In this document: positions 24,154 through 32,948 of the stretch, one piece after another
Layout: each line of letters opens with the position of its first letter
Numbering within the stretch: the stretch's first letter is position 1
Source: a virus
Reading direction: 5' to 3' (one strand)
IMG/VR virus record: IMGVR_UViG_3300035660_000005
Span: 1-64,000 of that record
Length of the DNA stretch: 64,000 nt
Translations under genes and position numbers: made by a program
The notes under the pieces: generated by a model
Seen by the model: the letters and a program-made list of their open reading frames with translations, nothing else
What the model was told of the DNA's origin: nothing
Databases searched by the model: none

Positions 24154-25506
24154 CTACAGGTATCTTGGCTTGTACGTGATCGTAGCCACCGCGTCCGGCG
24201 CAGAGTCGGAGTGCAGCGAGAGCGAGTTGGAGCCAGGCAGCAGCTTCATGAACGCTGGGTCGCCGGCGTGGCGCAGCGAGCCGATGATACTGACCGGGCC
24301 ACCGCCGGTGTCGAGCGTCGCCGTGAAGTTCTCGCAGTCGACCGCGAGGATGTCGTCCACGAGCATGGTCGCCAGCACCTCGACGTACCAACCCGAAGGG
24401 TGAGTGAGGCGCGGGTTCTCGCAAGCTCCGACGACCTCCCACACCAGGTTCGCCGTCTCGAACGTTCCTGGATGGTTGATCACCCACGGCTGTGTCTCAA
24501 GCCACCCACCAACGATGCTGAAGTTGTTCCACCGCTTGCTTCCAACGGCATTTGCACCCAGCCCATGCTTCGTGGCTGTCTGGTTGAACGAGTCAGTAAT
24601 CGAGGCGACGAGACTCTCGTTGACGTAGAGCTGGATACTATTGCCGTCAAGTACGACCTTAACTACGTCGCCGTCTTGCGGTGCGGGATCGCCCTCCCAC
24701 AAGAGTGTATGCCCACCGGCCTGCCTCCGATAGATGTAGTAATGAGCGCCGTCCACGTTCACAAAAAAGCCGTTGTCCACGTCGCTGTACCGAAAAGCCA
24801 CTCTCTGACCGTTGGCCCACTCCGAAAGGACGACCTGCACGGTACAGTCCGACAGGCCCACGTCTATCACTGCCAACTCCTTGTCTCCGCCTCCTGCGGC
24901 TGCAAGGTAGGCCTGATTGTCAACGATGCCCCACGTGCCCCAAAGGATTTCCCAAGGTTGTCCTTCCAGCAAACCACCATCCAGATTCCCCAGGTTCGCA
25001 GCATCATTTGACCTATCGAATGTGTCAGAAGCCCAAAGCAAGTCGTGCTCCAACGTCTCCACCGTCGTCGGCCCGTACCAGAACGGATCGGGCATCACCA
25101 TGTCGACGGTGAACCGTGCGACCGCACCCTTAACGGAGTCGAAGTCCAACGTGCCGAGTACCTCCGCGACCGCCGTGCGCTCGCTCCCATCGGGTAGAAC
25201 CCTTCGCAATGTGAGGAGACTATCACGGCGGCCGAAGAGTTGACGCAGTGCGTCCAAGTTGTCGTAGAGTGTGGCGAGACTGTCGAGGTGATCAGGGATC
25301 CCCCCGTCCGGCGTACAACCGAGCACGAACATCGACAGCGCCAGCTTGCGCTCGTCGTAGTACTTCACGCGCGAGCGCGAGCCGTGTCGATACGGGATCA
25401 CGAGATTGTCGCCGCGTGTTGGCGGTATCCCTGTTCCCGTCGGTACAGCTTCGATGTTCCATGCCAACGTTCTGAGCGACTGGTTGTCTACGTACCAAGC
25501 CTCCAT
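24154..25506 (-). CDS. Distal tail (Dit)-like protein with inserted lectin-like domain
   Basis: A 450-residue protein. The first 150 residues (VIPYRHGSRSRVKYYDERKL, then TLRRVLPDGSERTAVAEVLG and VDMVMPDPFWYG) have the Dit N-terminal pattern. Residues about 165-330 are a jelly-roll like carbohydrate-binding insert (VDNGFFVNVDGAHYYIYRRQ, VVLDGNSIQLYVNESLVA). The Dit C-terminal part resumes after that (VNHPGTF-type HPGTFETANLVWEV). The start is the ATG at 25506, two bases after the tape measure stop; the GTG nine bases earlier would overlap it. Position right after the tape measure gene is the normal Dit position. Confidence 0.7.
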   Translation of the reverse strand: MEAWYVDNQSLRTLAWNIEAVPTGTGIPPTRGDNLVIPYRHGSRSRVKYYDERKLALSMFVLGCTPDGGIPDHLDSLATLYDNLDALRQLFGRRDSLLTLRRVLPDGSERTAVAEVLGTLDFDSVKGAVARFTVDMVMPDPFWYGPTTVETLEHDLLWASDTFDRSNDAANLGNLDGGLLEGQPWEILWGTWGIVDNQAYLAAAGGGDKELAVIDVGLSDCTVQVVLSEWANGQRVAFRYSDVDNGFFVNVDGAHYYIYRRQAGGHTLLWEGDPAPQDGDVVKVVLDGNSIQLYVNESLVASITDSFNQTATKHGLGANAVGSKRWNNFSIVGGWLETQPWVINHPGTFETANLVWEVVGACENPRLTHPSGWYVEVLATMLVDDILAVDCENFTATLDTGGGPVSIIGSLRHAGDPAFMKLLPGSNSLSLHSDSAPDAVATITYKPRYL

Positions 25507-25508
25507 GG

Positions 25509-28500
25509 CTACCACGCTCCCAAGTGACCGAACTGAAGCAACTTGCGATGCAGGCTGTCCTCCGCGGCCTCTGGTCGCGGGTTGTAGACGTGAACGTTGA
25601 GTTCTCTCTTACCTGGACCGGCCTGCTGCCCAGCGAACTTCTGGAGCACGTTCAACGGCCCAGCGCCCGTCGGGTTGAGAACGCCCATCTGTCGCGGCAG
25701 GTCCTTGACTCCAGCGCCCCAACCACCGAGCAGCCCAGCGGCCATGTCACCACCGACCTTGGCGAACTTCGTCGAAGGCGACTCGGCGCCGGCCTCCTCC
25801 TGAGCGGCCGCGATAGCGGCGTCGATGATCTCCCTGATCCTGTCGTAGAGTGTACCAGCGGCCGCATCGAGCCCACGGATCATACCAGCGATCAGTTCCT
25901 CCCCTACACGTCCAAACATCGAGCTGCCCTCGCCCATGGCGTAACTGAACGCTCCACTGGCAGCGTAGCCGACGAGCGCCGCACCACCCTGCTTGGCTGG
26001 TTCGACGCCGGCGATGATGGCCGCGGTCGCGGATGCAACGACAGCATCACCGATACTCGGCGCTTCCGCCTCGGCTGTATCGGTGCCCTCCTGGGCGGTG
26101 TCGACGACAGCTCCGACGATGGACGTGTTGAGTGTGGTGGCAGCCTCGTTGACGGCTGCCGGTAGCCCAGGCAGGCCCATCGCTGCACGAGTGGCGCTAG
26201 CCCACCCCTCGTCGAGCGCGTCCGGAAGATCTGGTAGACCCATCGCCGTACGTGTCGACTCAGCCCACTGGACAGCCATACTCTTGGCGGCCTCGTCTGC
26301 CGCCGTCGGTAGGGCAGAGAGTCCCATCGATGCGCGGGTAGCGTTGGCCCAGCCCTCATCCATGGCGGCCGGAAGATCGGGGAGCGCCATCGACTGACGA
26401 ACCAGGTCTCCCCACTGTGCGGCCATACTCGGAGCGCCAGCTGCAATACCAGAACCGACCTCGTTCGCGATCTTGAGACCGGCCTCGAATAGGGTCGACC
26501 ACGGCCCAGGAATCTTGTCCACGCCAGGGACGTTCTTGAGGCCACCAAGCATCGCGTTAGCGCCCTCACCGATTAGGTCTGCACCGGCACTGAGGCCCTT
26601 GCCGATCAGGTCAGGGAAGGATCCGGCCCACTCTGTGACCTTGGCAATCACGAAGTCCTTGGCGTTCAACACGCCCTGCCAGATCAGGTCAGGGATCTGT
26701 TCGCCTCGAGCAACCAGGCCTGGAGAACCGAACCAGTTCATCGGGTTGAGGATACTGAGGATGTCACCGACCAGCCCGCGCAGTCCACCAAGTAGTGTCT
26801 CCATTGCGTTCTGCACGCCCTGCCACATCAGGCCAGGCACACTCTGGGCGATGCCGAGCACCCCACTGATCCCTGAGCTGAGCGTCCCCAGGATGGTCGA
26901 CGCGATGTTCGAGCCCATCTCAGCGAGGCTGCCCGCGATGCCCGTGATCGCTTCCCACGCCTTGTCACGGAAGAGTGCAAAGAGGAGGCCTGGGATGCCC
27001 CCGAACACTGTGAGCAAGATTGTCTGCCAGTTGCTCGTGAAGAAGTTCGGAATGTCGGAGGTGAAGAAGGACAGGATTGTGTTCCATGCGGCCATTGCCT
27101 GATCGTGGAACACCGTGAAGAGGATACCGGGGATGCCACCGAAGACGACGATCAGGATTTGTGTCCAGTTGTCCTTGAAGAAGTTCGGAATCGTAGTGGT
27201 GAAGAATGGGACGATCTTCTCGTTCCAGACGCCCGCCAGCATCGAACCGAGGTTGCCGAAGAGCCCGGTCACTGCGTCCATAGCGCCCTGGAACAAGCCC
27301 AACAGCTTGGTGCGGATCCCGAAACTGTCGCCCGCGAGCGCGCCGGCGAAGATCCCGATCGGGCCGAGTAGGATACCCGCCACCATCGGCCAGTTGTCCT
27401 TGAGCCAGGCCAACGCCTGCTGTCCCATCTGGAGCAGCGGCTCGAAGAGGTGCATGAAGAACTCGCCGACCTTCTGAAGTGCCGGTAGGAGGACATCTGC
27501 AAAGAACTTCTTGACGTCATCCCAGTGGGTGATCAGGAGGTACGCAATGGCTGCGGCGGCGGCCACGGCCACGACGATGCCGAGAGGCGGTGTCATCATC
27601 GCCATGCCCAGTCCGCGTGCGGCGGTCGTCACCATGGGGAGCGTCTTCCCCATGCCACCGAGGGCACCAGTTAGTCCACCGATCATCGCGGCCGGCTTGA
27701 CTCCCATCGCACCCATGATCTGAAACGCTGGCGCGAAGTCCTTGGTCACGCTCATGGCGGTGCCCTTGATCTGGTTGCCCAACAGCTTCAGACGATTCAT
27801 GAGCGTGCCTTCGATGGCCGCGGCCGCCCTGTCGGTGGCACCTGCCGCCTCTTCGACCGACACCGAGAACGCACTTATGTCACCACCAGATGCGGACAAA
27901 GCTGCAGACAGTTTAGGACCAGCCTTCGCGCCGAACAGGTCGATCGCAACCTGGGCGCGCAGTGTTGGATCCTCGATCTTGCTGATGGAGTCGGACAGAA
28001 TCTTGAACTTCTCTGCCGGGGACATTGCCATGAAGGCAGCCAGGGAATCTCCCGTCAGTCCGATACTCGTCGCTATCGTCTCCAACTTCTTGTTGCTGGC
28101 GTCGGTGTTGTCAGTGAGCAGTACCACGGCCTTGGAAAACGCGGTGGATGTGGACGCGGCGTCAATGCCCGATGCCTCGAAGAGGTTGAGGTAGCTGATG
28201 GCGTCATCCATGCTCATACCCAGAGTCGTGAAGGTCGGAGCCAACGTATTCAGCGCTCCCGTACTCGCCTGGACGTTTGTACCGAACCGCTGGTGAGAGA
28301 CGATGAGGCGATCCATGATGCCTTCGCCATCGGCCGCCGTTCCGCCCCACGCGTCGAGAACGGCATCAAAGTCCTTCACACTCTGCACCGCATCAAGACC
28401 TGTGGCAGTGGAGAACTTGAGGTACTGCTCCGTCATGCCACGGACCTCTTCCTTGTTCTGGGCGTTCACGCCTTGCATGGCGATGAGGTTCTCGGAGACA

Positions 28501-28820
28501 CCGGCGATGGCTGCCTGACTCTGAAGGTTGCTCTTGGAAAGGTCGATGGTCACGCCCTTGATGGCGTTCAGGTCGCTGCCAGTCACTCCAGTTTGGGCAG
28601 ACAGTTGGGCCATGCTGGCGTCAAGTTGGTTGAACGAGGTGCCGAGGACGCCCACGCCGGCACCGAGGCCGGCGCCGATGGCGCCACCGAGGGCTGGGCC
28701 AAGCATCTTTCCGATAGACGCAGAGCCAGTCTTGGCCCTGGCCTCGGCCTGGTCCATCCCCTTCATGAAGTCGTCAGTTTTCGTCTTGAGATCGAAGACT
28801 GACTCTCCGGCATCACCCAT
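25509..28820 (-). CDS. Tape measure protein
   Basis: A 1103-residue protein, the longest tail gene. The N-terminal third is helical with Gly-rich GPALGGAIGAGLGAGVGVLG and a TP901-type tape measure core. A hydrophobic membrane-like segment (PPLGIVVAVAAAAAIAYLLI) lies near residue 415. In the middle there is a duplicated unit (IPNFFKDNWTQILIVVFGGI and IPNFFTSNWQTILLTVFGGI). In the C-terminal half there is a repeated GWANATRASMGL / GWASATRAAMGL unit, encoded within about 26150-26400. Tape measure proteins set tail length and help DNA entry. Its size and place after the chaperone pair make the call firm. Confidence 0.9.
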   Translation of the reverse strand: MGDAGESVFDLKTKTDDFMKGMDQAEARAKTGSASIGKMLGPALGGAIGAGLGAGVGVLGTSFNQLDASMAQLSAQTGVTGSDLNAIKGVTIDLSKSNLQSQAAIAGVSENLIAMQGVNAQNKEEVRGMTEQYLKFSTATGLDAVQSVKDFDAVLDAWGGTAADGEGIMDRLIVSHQRFGTNVQASTGALNTLAPTFTTLGMSMDDAISYLNLFEASGIDAASTSTAFSKAVVLLTDNTDASNKKLETIATSIGLTGDSLAAFMAMSPAEKFKILSDSISKIEDPTLRAQVAIDLFGAKAGPKLSAALSASGGDISAFSVSVEEAAGATDRAAAAIEGTLMNRLKLLGNQIKGTAMSVTKDFAPAFQIMGAMGVKPAAMIGGLTGALGGMGKTLPMVTTAARGLGMAMMTPPLGIVVAVAAAAAIAYLLITHWDDVKKFFADVLLPALQKVGEFFMHLFEPLLQMGQQALAWLKDNWPMVAGILLGPIGIFAGALAGDSFGIRTKLLGLFQGAMDAVTGLFGNLGSMLAGVWNEKIVPFFTTTIPNFFKDNWTQILIVVFGGIPGILFTVFHDQAMAAWNTILSFFTSDIPNFFTSNWQTILLTVFGGIPGLLFALFRDKAWEAITGIAGSLAEMGSNIASTILGTLSSGISGVLGIAQSVPGLMWQGVQNAMETLLGGLRGLVGDILSILNPMNWFGSPGLVARGEQIPDLIWQGVLNAKDFVIAKVTEWAGSFPDLIGKGLSAGADLIGEGANAMLGGLKNVPGVDKIPGPWSTLFEAGLKIANEVGSGIAAGAPSMAAQWGDLVRQSMALPDLPAAMDEGWANATRASMGLSALPTAADEAAKSMAVQWAESTRTAMGLPDLPDALDEGWASATRAAMGLPGLPAAVNEAATTLNTSIVGAVVDTAQEGTDTAEAEAPSIGDAVVASATAAIIAGVEPAKQGGAALVGYAASGAFSYAMGEGSSMFGRVGEELIAGMIRGLDAAAGTLYDRIREIIDAAIAAAQEEAGAESPSTKFAKVGGDMAAGLLGGWGAGVKDLPRQMGVLNPTGAGPLNVLQKFAGQQAGPGKRELNVHVYNPRPEAAEDSLHRKLLQFGHLGAW

Positions 28821-28824
28821 CTAA

Positions 28825-29187
28825 CTAGTCCCTATGGAACCCGATTCCAATCGGTCCAAGTGTCTTCTCGTACTCGTCCACGTGCAGCCTCTTGGCCGGT
28901 CGGCGGGAGCGCGAACGACTTCGCAGCTCGGAAAGCATCTGCTGCTGGGCGGACTTCTTCATGTGTGGGAACGCGCTCGTGCGAGCCATCATGACTTCCG
29001 TCGTTGCGAGCAGTTGAGGAAGTTGTTCGACGTACATCGCCAACACCCAGTTCGGAAGTCGACACAGCTCCTCGAACCCGAGCCCGAACCAGAAGGTCAG
29101 GATCGGGAACGACTCCACCGCTTCGCGGAGTGAGTCACGCTCGACGGAGTCGTCTTGCTCGCTCACGAACGGACTCCTTGACGGCAC
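28825..29187 (-). CDS. Tail assembly chaperone, frameshift extension (T-like)
   Basis: This ORF lies between the G-like chaperone and the tape measure gene. It overlaps the G-like gene by 53 bases and stays open upstream to a TAG at 29256-29254. It has no good start: GTG at 29187 touches its own AGAGG. It therefore looks like the extension of a frameshifted product. It sits one base forward of the G-like frame, so the shift would be +1 (or -2), not the usual -1. The product is Pro/Arg-rich at its start, with a helical FGLGFEELCRLPNWVLAMYV core and a basic end. Confidence 0.65.
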   Translation of the reverse strand: MPSRSPFVSEQDDSVERDSLREAVESFPILTFWFGLGFEELCRLPNWVLAMYVEQLPQLLATTEVMMARTSAFPHMKKSAQQQMLSELRSRSRSRRPAKRLHVDEYEKTLGPIGIGFHRD

Positions 29188-29593
29188 CCTCTGCGTCGTC
29201 GGCCAGCTGCTCCTCCACTTCGTGCTCGACGGCGAGCAGCTTTCGCAGTGCGCCTATCTCCATTCCAGCGTATAGAACGAGCTTGCGCTGGGCGACGATT
29301 GGTAGGGCCTCGATCTTGTCACGCGGGAGGGTCGTCATGAGGGCCAAGATCTCCACCCGAATTTCGGCCAACGAGTCCGCCAGCTTCATGACGCGCTCCT
29401 CGTTGGTCGGGGATGTAGACTCGATCTCACGCAGGATCCACTCCTCGCGCTTGGAGAGTGCGCGGACCTTCGCCTCTTCGAACTTCGTCATGTGCGACAG
29501 CGTTCGAAGTTCGTACCGTTCGCCGTCGACGGTGAAGGGGATGGCAGGCTCGATCTGGGTGGAGAGTGTGATCAGGTTGTCTGTGTCCGACAT
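29135..29593 (-). CDS. Tail assembly chaperone (G-like)
   Basis: A 152-residue protein starting MSDTDNLITLSTQIEPAIPF, with a YELRTLSHMTKFEEAKV core and a charged helical C-terminus. Size, charge and position between the major tail gene and the tape measure gene are typical of the short chaperone of the pair that binds the tape measure protein during tail assembly. Its stop lies inside the extension ORF, as expected for a programmed frameshift system. Confidence 0.7.
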   Translation of the reverse strand: MSDTDNLITLSTQIEPAIPFTVDGERYELRTLSHMTKFEEAKVRALSKREEWILREIESTSPTNEERVMKLADSLAEIRVEILALMTTLPRDKIEALPIVAQRKLVLYAGMEIGALRKLLAVEHEVEEQLADDAEGAVKESVRERARRLRRA

Positions 29594-29811
29594 AGCTCTG
29601 AGTCCTCCTCTATGCTAATGTCATACTCCAGCCGAATCCCCATAGCGGCATAGTGCCGCTGGAGCTGGCTGAGCTTTTCCATCACCTCGCGAGCCTTGCG
29701 GCGGTACAACCCGCTGAGTCGCTTGTACTCGCGAGCGGTGTCGCGGAAGTCGCGGAACAGTGCCCGCAGAACCTCCGTCGTATCAGGCGTCTGGGACTCC
29801 GCCATAGCCAT
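29572..29811 (-). CDS. Small helical tail-module protein
   Basis: A 79-residue, strongly helical protein (LRALFRDFRDTAREYKRLSG, then REVMEKLSQLQRHY) located between the major tail protein and the chaperone. It ends 22 bases inside the chaperone gene. The start is MAMAESQ, either ATG at 29811 or the second one at 29805. It may be a tail assembly helper; no family recognised. Confidence 0.55.
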   Translation of the reverse strand: MAMAESQTPDTTEVLRALFRDFRDTAREYKRLSGLYRRKAREVMEKLSQLQRHYAAMGIRLEYDISIEEDSELCRTQTT

Positions 29812-29838
29812 GTCCCTTGTTCGCTTGATCCGTCGAAC

Positions 29839-30426
29839 TTATGCCGGTGTTGGCGGAGCGTCCTGAGCCCGCAGCGAGCCGAAGCGCACTTCGGGAGTGG
29901 CCGCATCCGGGTCCTCGAGGGCTTCCCACTCCGTGTCGAGGATCGTCTTGTCGTCCTTCACGAAGGCCGGAGCCGGCGAGCCGGACTGCACAACGATCGG
30001 GATCTCGAACTGCATGAAGGCGTCCATGTAGGGTGAAGGCCCACGGATAAGCATCGCGAAGCGTGCGACGTCGAAGCCCTGGCGCAGCGGGAAGCTGCGG
30101 TGGCCGGCGGCGCCCACACCCGGAGCGATGTCGGAGACGAACGCGTCGTTCATGACCCGTGCGTAGCGTTCTAGGGTCAACTCCGCGATCGAGAAGGACA
30201 CCTTCATGTGCTCCTCTGTGCGGATGGCCTTGACTGGGCCACTGGCCTGGTCCACGTAGAGCAGGTCGACGCTCTCGTCGTGAGAGGTGGTGATTCCGCC
30301 CTCAGTGCGGCCGAGCGACACCCAGTCCCCAGTGGGCTCGGCGTCGATGTCAGGGAACTCGGTGCCCACCGGAGCGACGAAGACGTCCGCTGGACCTGCG
30401 ATGATCTCGTACGGTGTAGTGCTCAT
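29839..30426 (-). CDS. Major tail protein
   Basis: A 195-residue beta-rich protein starting MSTTPYEIIAGPADVFVAPV. It has GDWVSLGRTEGGITTSHDES, a pattern widely shared by tail tube proteins, and a long strand region ending VRFGSLRAQDAPPTP. Location upstream of the chaperones and after the connector genes fits. I use the ATG at 30426, one base after the previous stop, with a GAGGAG site. It forms the tail tube. Confidence 0.75.
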   Translation of the reverse strand: MSTTPYEIIAGPADVFVAPVGTEFPDIDAEPTGDWVSLGRTEGGITTSHDESVDLLYVDQASGPVKAIRTEEHMKVSFSIAELTLERYARVMNDAFVSDIAPGVGAAGHRSFPLRQGFDVARFAMLIRGPSPYMDAFMQFEIPIVVQSGSPAPAFVKDDKTILDTEWEALEDPDAATPEVRFGSLRAQDAPPTPA

Positions 30427-30427
30427 G

Positions 30428-30682
30428 TTACTCCTCACTTGCCTCAGGGGCAGGAGCCGGTAGCTCCACCCACCTTGGCTCTGGTTCCGGCTCCGGAAGC
30501 GGAAGAGCCGGAACGTGAACCTTGTCCACGTTCCACTCCGCTCCTGTGTCGGCTAGGATGCGCTTCTTCGTCACCTCGTCCACATCGTGCGAGTCGCCGA
30601 CCTTCCACGACAAGCCTGACGTCGGATCCACGTAGACGCCGCACGGCCCGAGGTACGTAAGGGTGAACATCTTCGGCTTCAT
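30428..30682 (-). CDS. Small structural-module protein with Pro/Glu tail
   Basis: An 84-residue protein with a compact N-terminal domain (MFTLTYLGPCGVYVDPTSGL, then ILADTGAEWNV) and a Pro-Glu rich end (LPEPEPEP). Similar small proteins occur next to tail genes in many siphoviruses. The ATG at 30682 is preceded by an AGGAGG site. No function is known. Confidence 0.55.
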   Translation of the reverse strand: MKPKMFTLTYLGPCGVYVDPTSGLSWKVGDSHDVDEVTKKRILADTGAEWNVDKVHVPALPLPEPEPEPRWVELPAPAPEASEE

Positions 30683-30698
30683 TATACCTCCTCTGTCG

Positions 30699-31139
30699 TC
30701 ACTCGGGAATCGGCTCCGTACCGACCATCGTCTCTACGAACAACGTCTCTTGGAACCACGTTCCGGTCTCGTCGGGCGTCATGTTTGGCCCACTGACGAT
30801 CGTCGTGTAGTGAACGAGGTAGAGCTTTCCCGAGCTAGGCTGCCGCACGCTGCGGCGATTCTTCAGGTGCCACTTGTCAATCACGGCACGACTGATCAGC
30901 TCCACCTGCCTCAGCGAGGGCGCGATACAGCGGATGGATAGTCGCGCTCGTACGAGCGGCAGGTACTTCTCGATTACTGGGAAGCCCACCTCGGCGAGGG
31001 AGACACAGCCGATGCTGAACTCCTCTTCCTTCGCCGGACCGACCATCACGCCACCAGGCGCCGCATCAGCGATCTCGGCAAAGCTCTGAAGCTCAACCAT
31101 CAGCAGTTCAGGTACAGACACCAGTGTGATCTCCACCAC
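30699..31139 (-). CDS. Putative tail terminator
   Basis: A 146-residue protein with alternating strand and helix (SIGCVSLAEVGFPVIEKYLP, RLSIRCIAPSLRQVELISRA, KLYLVHYTTIVSGPNM). It is the fourth gene after the head-tail adaptor and directly before the tail genes, where the tail terminator is normally encoded. It starts with GTG at 31139 with a GAGGAGGGG site upstream. The call is positional. Confidence 0.5.
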   Translation of the reverse strand: MVEITLVSVPELLMVELQSFAEIADAAPGGVMVGPAKEEEFSIGCVSLAEVGFPVIEKYLPLVRARLSIRCIAPSLRQVELISRAVIDKWHLKNRRSVRQPSSGKLYLVHYTTIVSGPNMTPDETGTWFQETLFVETMVGTEPIPE

Positions 31140-31141
31140 CG

Positions 31142-31585
31142 CTAAAACCCCTCCTCACTCATGGCCTGCTTTAGCTGCGCTTGGTATCCTGCCGTCGCTG
31201 CCTCCACCGCGGGCTCGAGGAACTGGTGATCTCCGCCACGTCGGTTCTCGTACTCGGCATAGCTGATCCACGACCCGACACGAACTACGGCTCCGTCATC
31301 TACCCACTGGGGGATCTCCCCCATCGCCGGTAGCGACATCGCTGAGCCCTTAGGTGGCGTGGCCGCCTGGCCCTCGTCGCCACTGCCCTGGTAGTTGCGT
31401 GGCGCGGCGTGGATCGAACGCGAGAGTGTGCCGGTCAGACGGTGAACTCGAGTCTTCATGTTGGTCACCGCCGTCTCCGCCCAAGCGATCATCGAACGCG
31501 ACACAGCGCGCTTGACCTTCTGCTTGATCTCCACGCCCTTCCAGTTCAGCGTGTAGCCGCTGACTCCAGGCGATCCCTTAGGCAT
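31142..31585 (-). CDS. HK97 gp10-like neck protein
   Basis: A 147-residue protein with the layout of HK97 gp10-type proteins: an N-terminal helix (KVKRAVSRSMIAWAETAVTN), a MKTRVHRLTGTLSRSI segment typical of the family, a central strand DDGAVVRVGSWISYAEYENR, then a C-terminal helix. It overlaps the head closure-like gene by 8 bp. Role: neck or tail completion. Confidence 0.7.
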   Translation of the reverse strand: MPKGSPGVSGYTLNWKGVEIKQKVKRAVSRSMIAWAETAVTNMKTRVHRLTGTLSRSIHAAPRNYQGSGDEGQAATPPKGSAMSLPAMGEIPQWVDDGAVVRVGSWISYAEYENRRGGDHQFLEPAVEAATAGYQAQLKQAMSEEGF

Positions 31586-31952
31586 CTGCTATGCTCCTCA
31601 CTACACGACAGGGACACTCCAGGTGGTGGAGCTGCCCGTCGCCGCCGTACACCTTACGTACGAGTGCGATGTCCAGCTCTCGTGCCAGCACCTGTTCACC
31701 ATCTGGCCCCAGGATTTGCGAGATCCGATCTCCCTCGTTCGCGTCCACGCTCGGGTCCATGTAGACGACGTACTCGATGTCCACGTAACCACGCTGCGCG
31801 AGCGACTGCCGCTCACGACCACTCGCCGAGCGCAACCGACAAGAGATGTCTGTCGCCTTGTCGTCCCACTCGTCTACCGGCTGGTTGAACCGGTCCTTGA
31901 TGCCGCGCGGCTTCTGGATCGTCGCGCGCATTGCGAGTAGCGACGTGAACAT
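31578..31952 (-). CDS. Head closure / head-tail stopper-like protein
   Basis: A 124-residue beta-barrel-like protein (RFNQPVDEWDDKATDISCRL, YVDIEYVVYMDPSVDANEGD, QILGPDGEQ) resembling SPP1 gp16-type stoppers. It sits between the adaptor and the gp10-like gene, the standard place. It closes the capsid after packaging and joins the tail. Confidence 0.6.
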   Translation of the reverse strand: MFTSLLAMRATIQKPRGIKDRFNQPVDEWDDKATDISCRLRSASGRERQSLAQRGYVDIEYVVYMDPSVDANEGDRISQILGPDGEQVLARELDIALVRKVYGGDGQLHHLECPCRVVRSIADA

Positions 31953-31961
31953 CGCTACGCT

Positions 31962-32324
31962 CTAGCCCATCCGGTAGGCGCGGACCTTGAAGGCGGACTC
32001 GTGCGCTGCCTCGAAGTTCACGTAGACCTTGCCGGCGTCCGCGCCCGACTGCTTGTTGTAGACGTCCACTGGGAACGGACCGAACGTCCAGGTCTCGGTC
32101 TTCGGGATCGACTTCACAATGTCCTCGACCACCTTGCCGTCGACGGTAGCTGTCGTCACGATGGTCACACTGTACGGGTTGTCTGCGTCGGAGTTGCGGA
32201 CCTCGATCCAGCAGTAGCCATTGTTGGCGAACATGAGACCCTCGGCGGTCCCTGTGGTCTCAGTAGGCGTCTTAACGCCGGCACGACTGATCTGGGTCGG
32301 CACAACATCTACTCGAACGGCCAT
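31962..32324 (-). CDS. Structural-module protein, unknown
   Basis: A 120-residue beta-rich protein (MAVRVDVVPTQISRAGVKTP ... NNGYCWIEVRNSD ... GPFPVDVYNKQSG), placed among connector genes. The repeated strand pattern suggests an immunoglobulin-like or decoration fold. ATG at 32324 has an AGGAGG site. No specific function can be given. Confidence 0.55.
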   Translation of the reverse strand: MAVRVDVVPTQISRAGVKTPTETTGTAEGLMFANNGYCWIEVRNSDADNPYSVTIVTTATVDGKVVEDIVKSIPKTETWTFGPFPVDVYNKQSGADAGKVYVNFEAAHESAFKVRAYRMG

Positions 32325-32336
32325 GGTAGCCTCCTC

Positions 32337-32945
32337 TTATGTGCTTCGAATGTGGACCTTCTTGTAAGGTCCCAAGTACTCTGTCGCGATGGGCGGGATT
32401 ACGATGGTCGCGTCGCCGGCCCTGGAGTACGAGTAGTCGCCAAGCGACTCACTTGCGAGCCGATTGGCGTCGCGTGCGGAGCAGGCATACGTCGTTGCAG
32501 CGATGGCCGCAACCGCCTCCCGCACCAACGGTGGTACGACGCCCATCGCAGTGTAGGTGACTTCGATGCGGGCCCACTCGCCCGGTGGAACCTCGACAAC
32601 GGCTTCCTCGAACCCTTCTGGTGTCCGGTATCGCTCGTAGTGCAGTCGGATCTTGCCGCGCTCCTGAACGTCGTAGCTGGTATTCGCTACCAACGTCACG
32701 CCAAGATCGTCCGCTGTGATGAACGCCTTGACGACCACCGCGGTCGGACTCTCGTCCTTCAGTTGCAGTAGGGAGTCCTGGCGCACATCATAGAACTTCT
32801 CAGTGACGGTGCCGCTGGTGTCCCAGTCCTTCTTGCAGACGTGCTTCACCCACTCGGATGCAGCCTCGAGGTACTTCTCGATGTCCGCGTCGTTCGCACT
32901 CGGGTCCTTCAACCAGCGCTTGACGTCGTCCTTGGTCGCGAGCAT
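32337..32945 (-). CDS. Head-tail adaptor (gp6-like connector)
   Basis: A 202-residue protein beginning MLATKDDVKRWLKDPSANDA and continuing DIEKYLEAASEWVKHVCKKD, the helical start of gp6/gp15-type head-tail adaptors, with a C-terminal helix (VREAVAAIAATTYACSARDA). This family forms the ring that attaches to the portal. Position is consistent. Confidence 0.7.
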   Translation of the reverse strand: MLATKDDVKRWLKDPSANDADIEKYLEAASEWVKHVCKKDWDTSGTVTEKFYDVRQDSLLQLKDESPTAVVVKAFITADDLGVTLVANTSYDVQERGKIRLHYERYRTPEGFEEAVVEVPPGEWARIEVTYTAMGVVPPLVREAVAAIAATTYACSARDANRLASESLGDYSYSRAGDATIVIPPIATEYLGPYKKVHIRST

Positions 32946-32948
32946 CGC

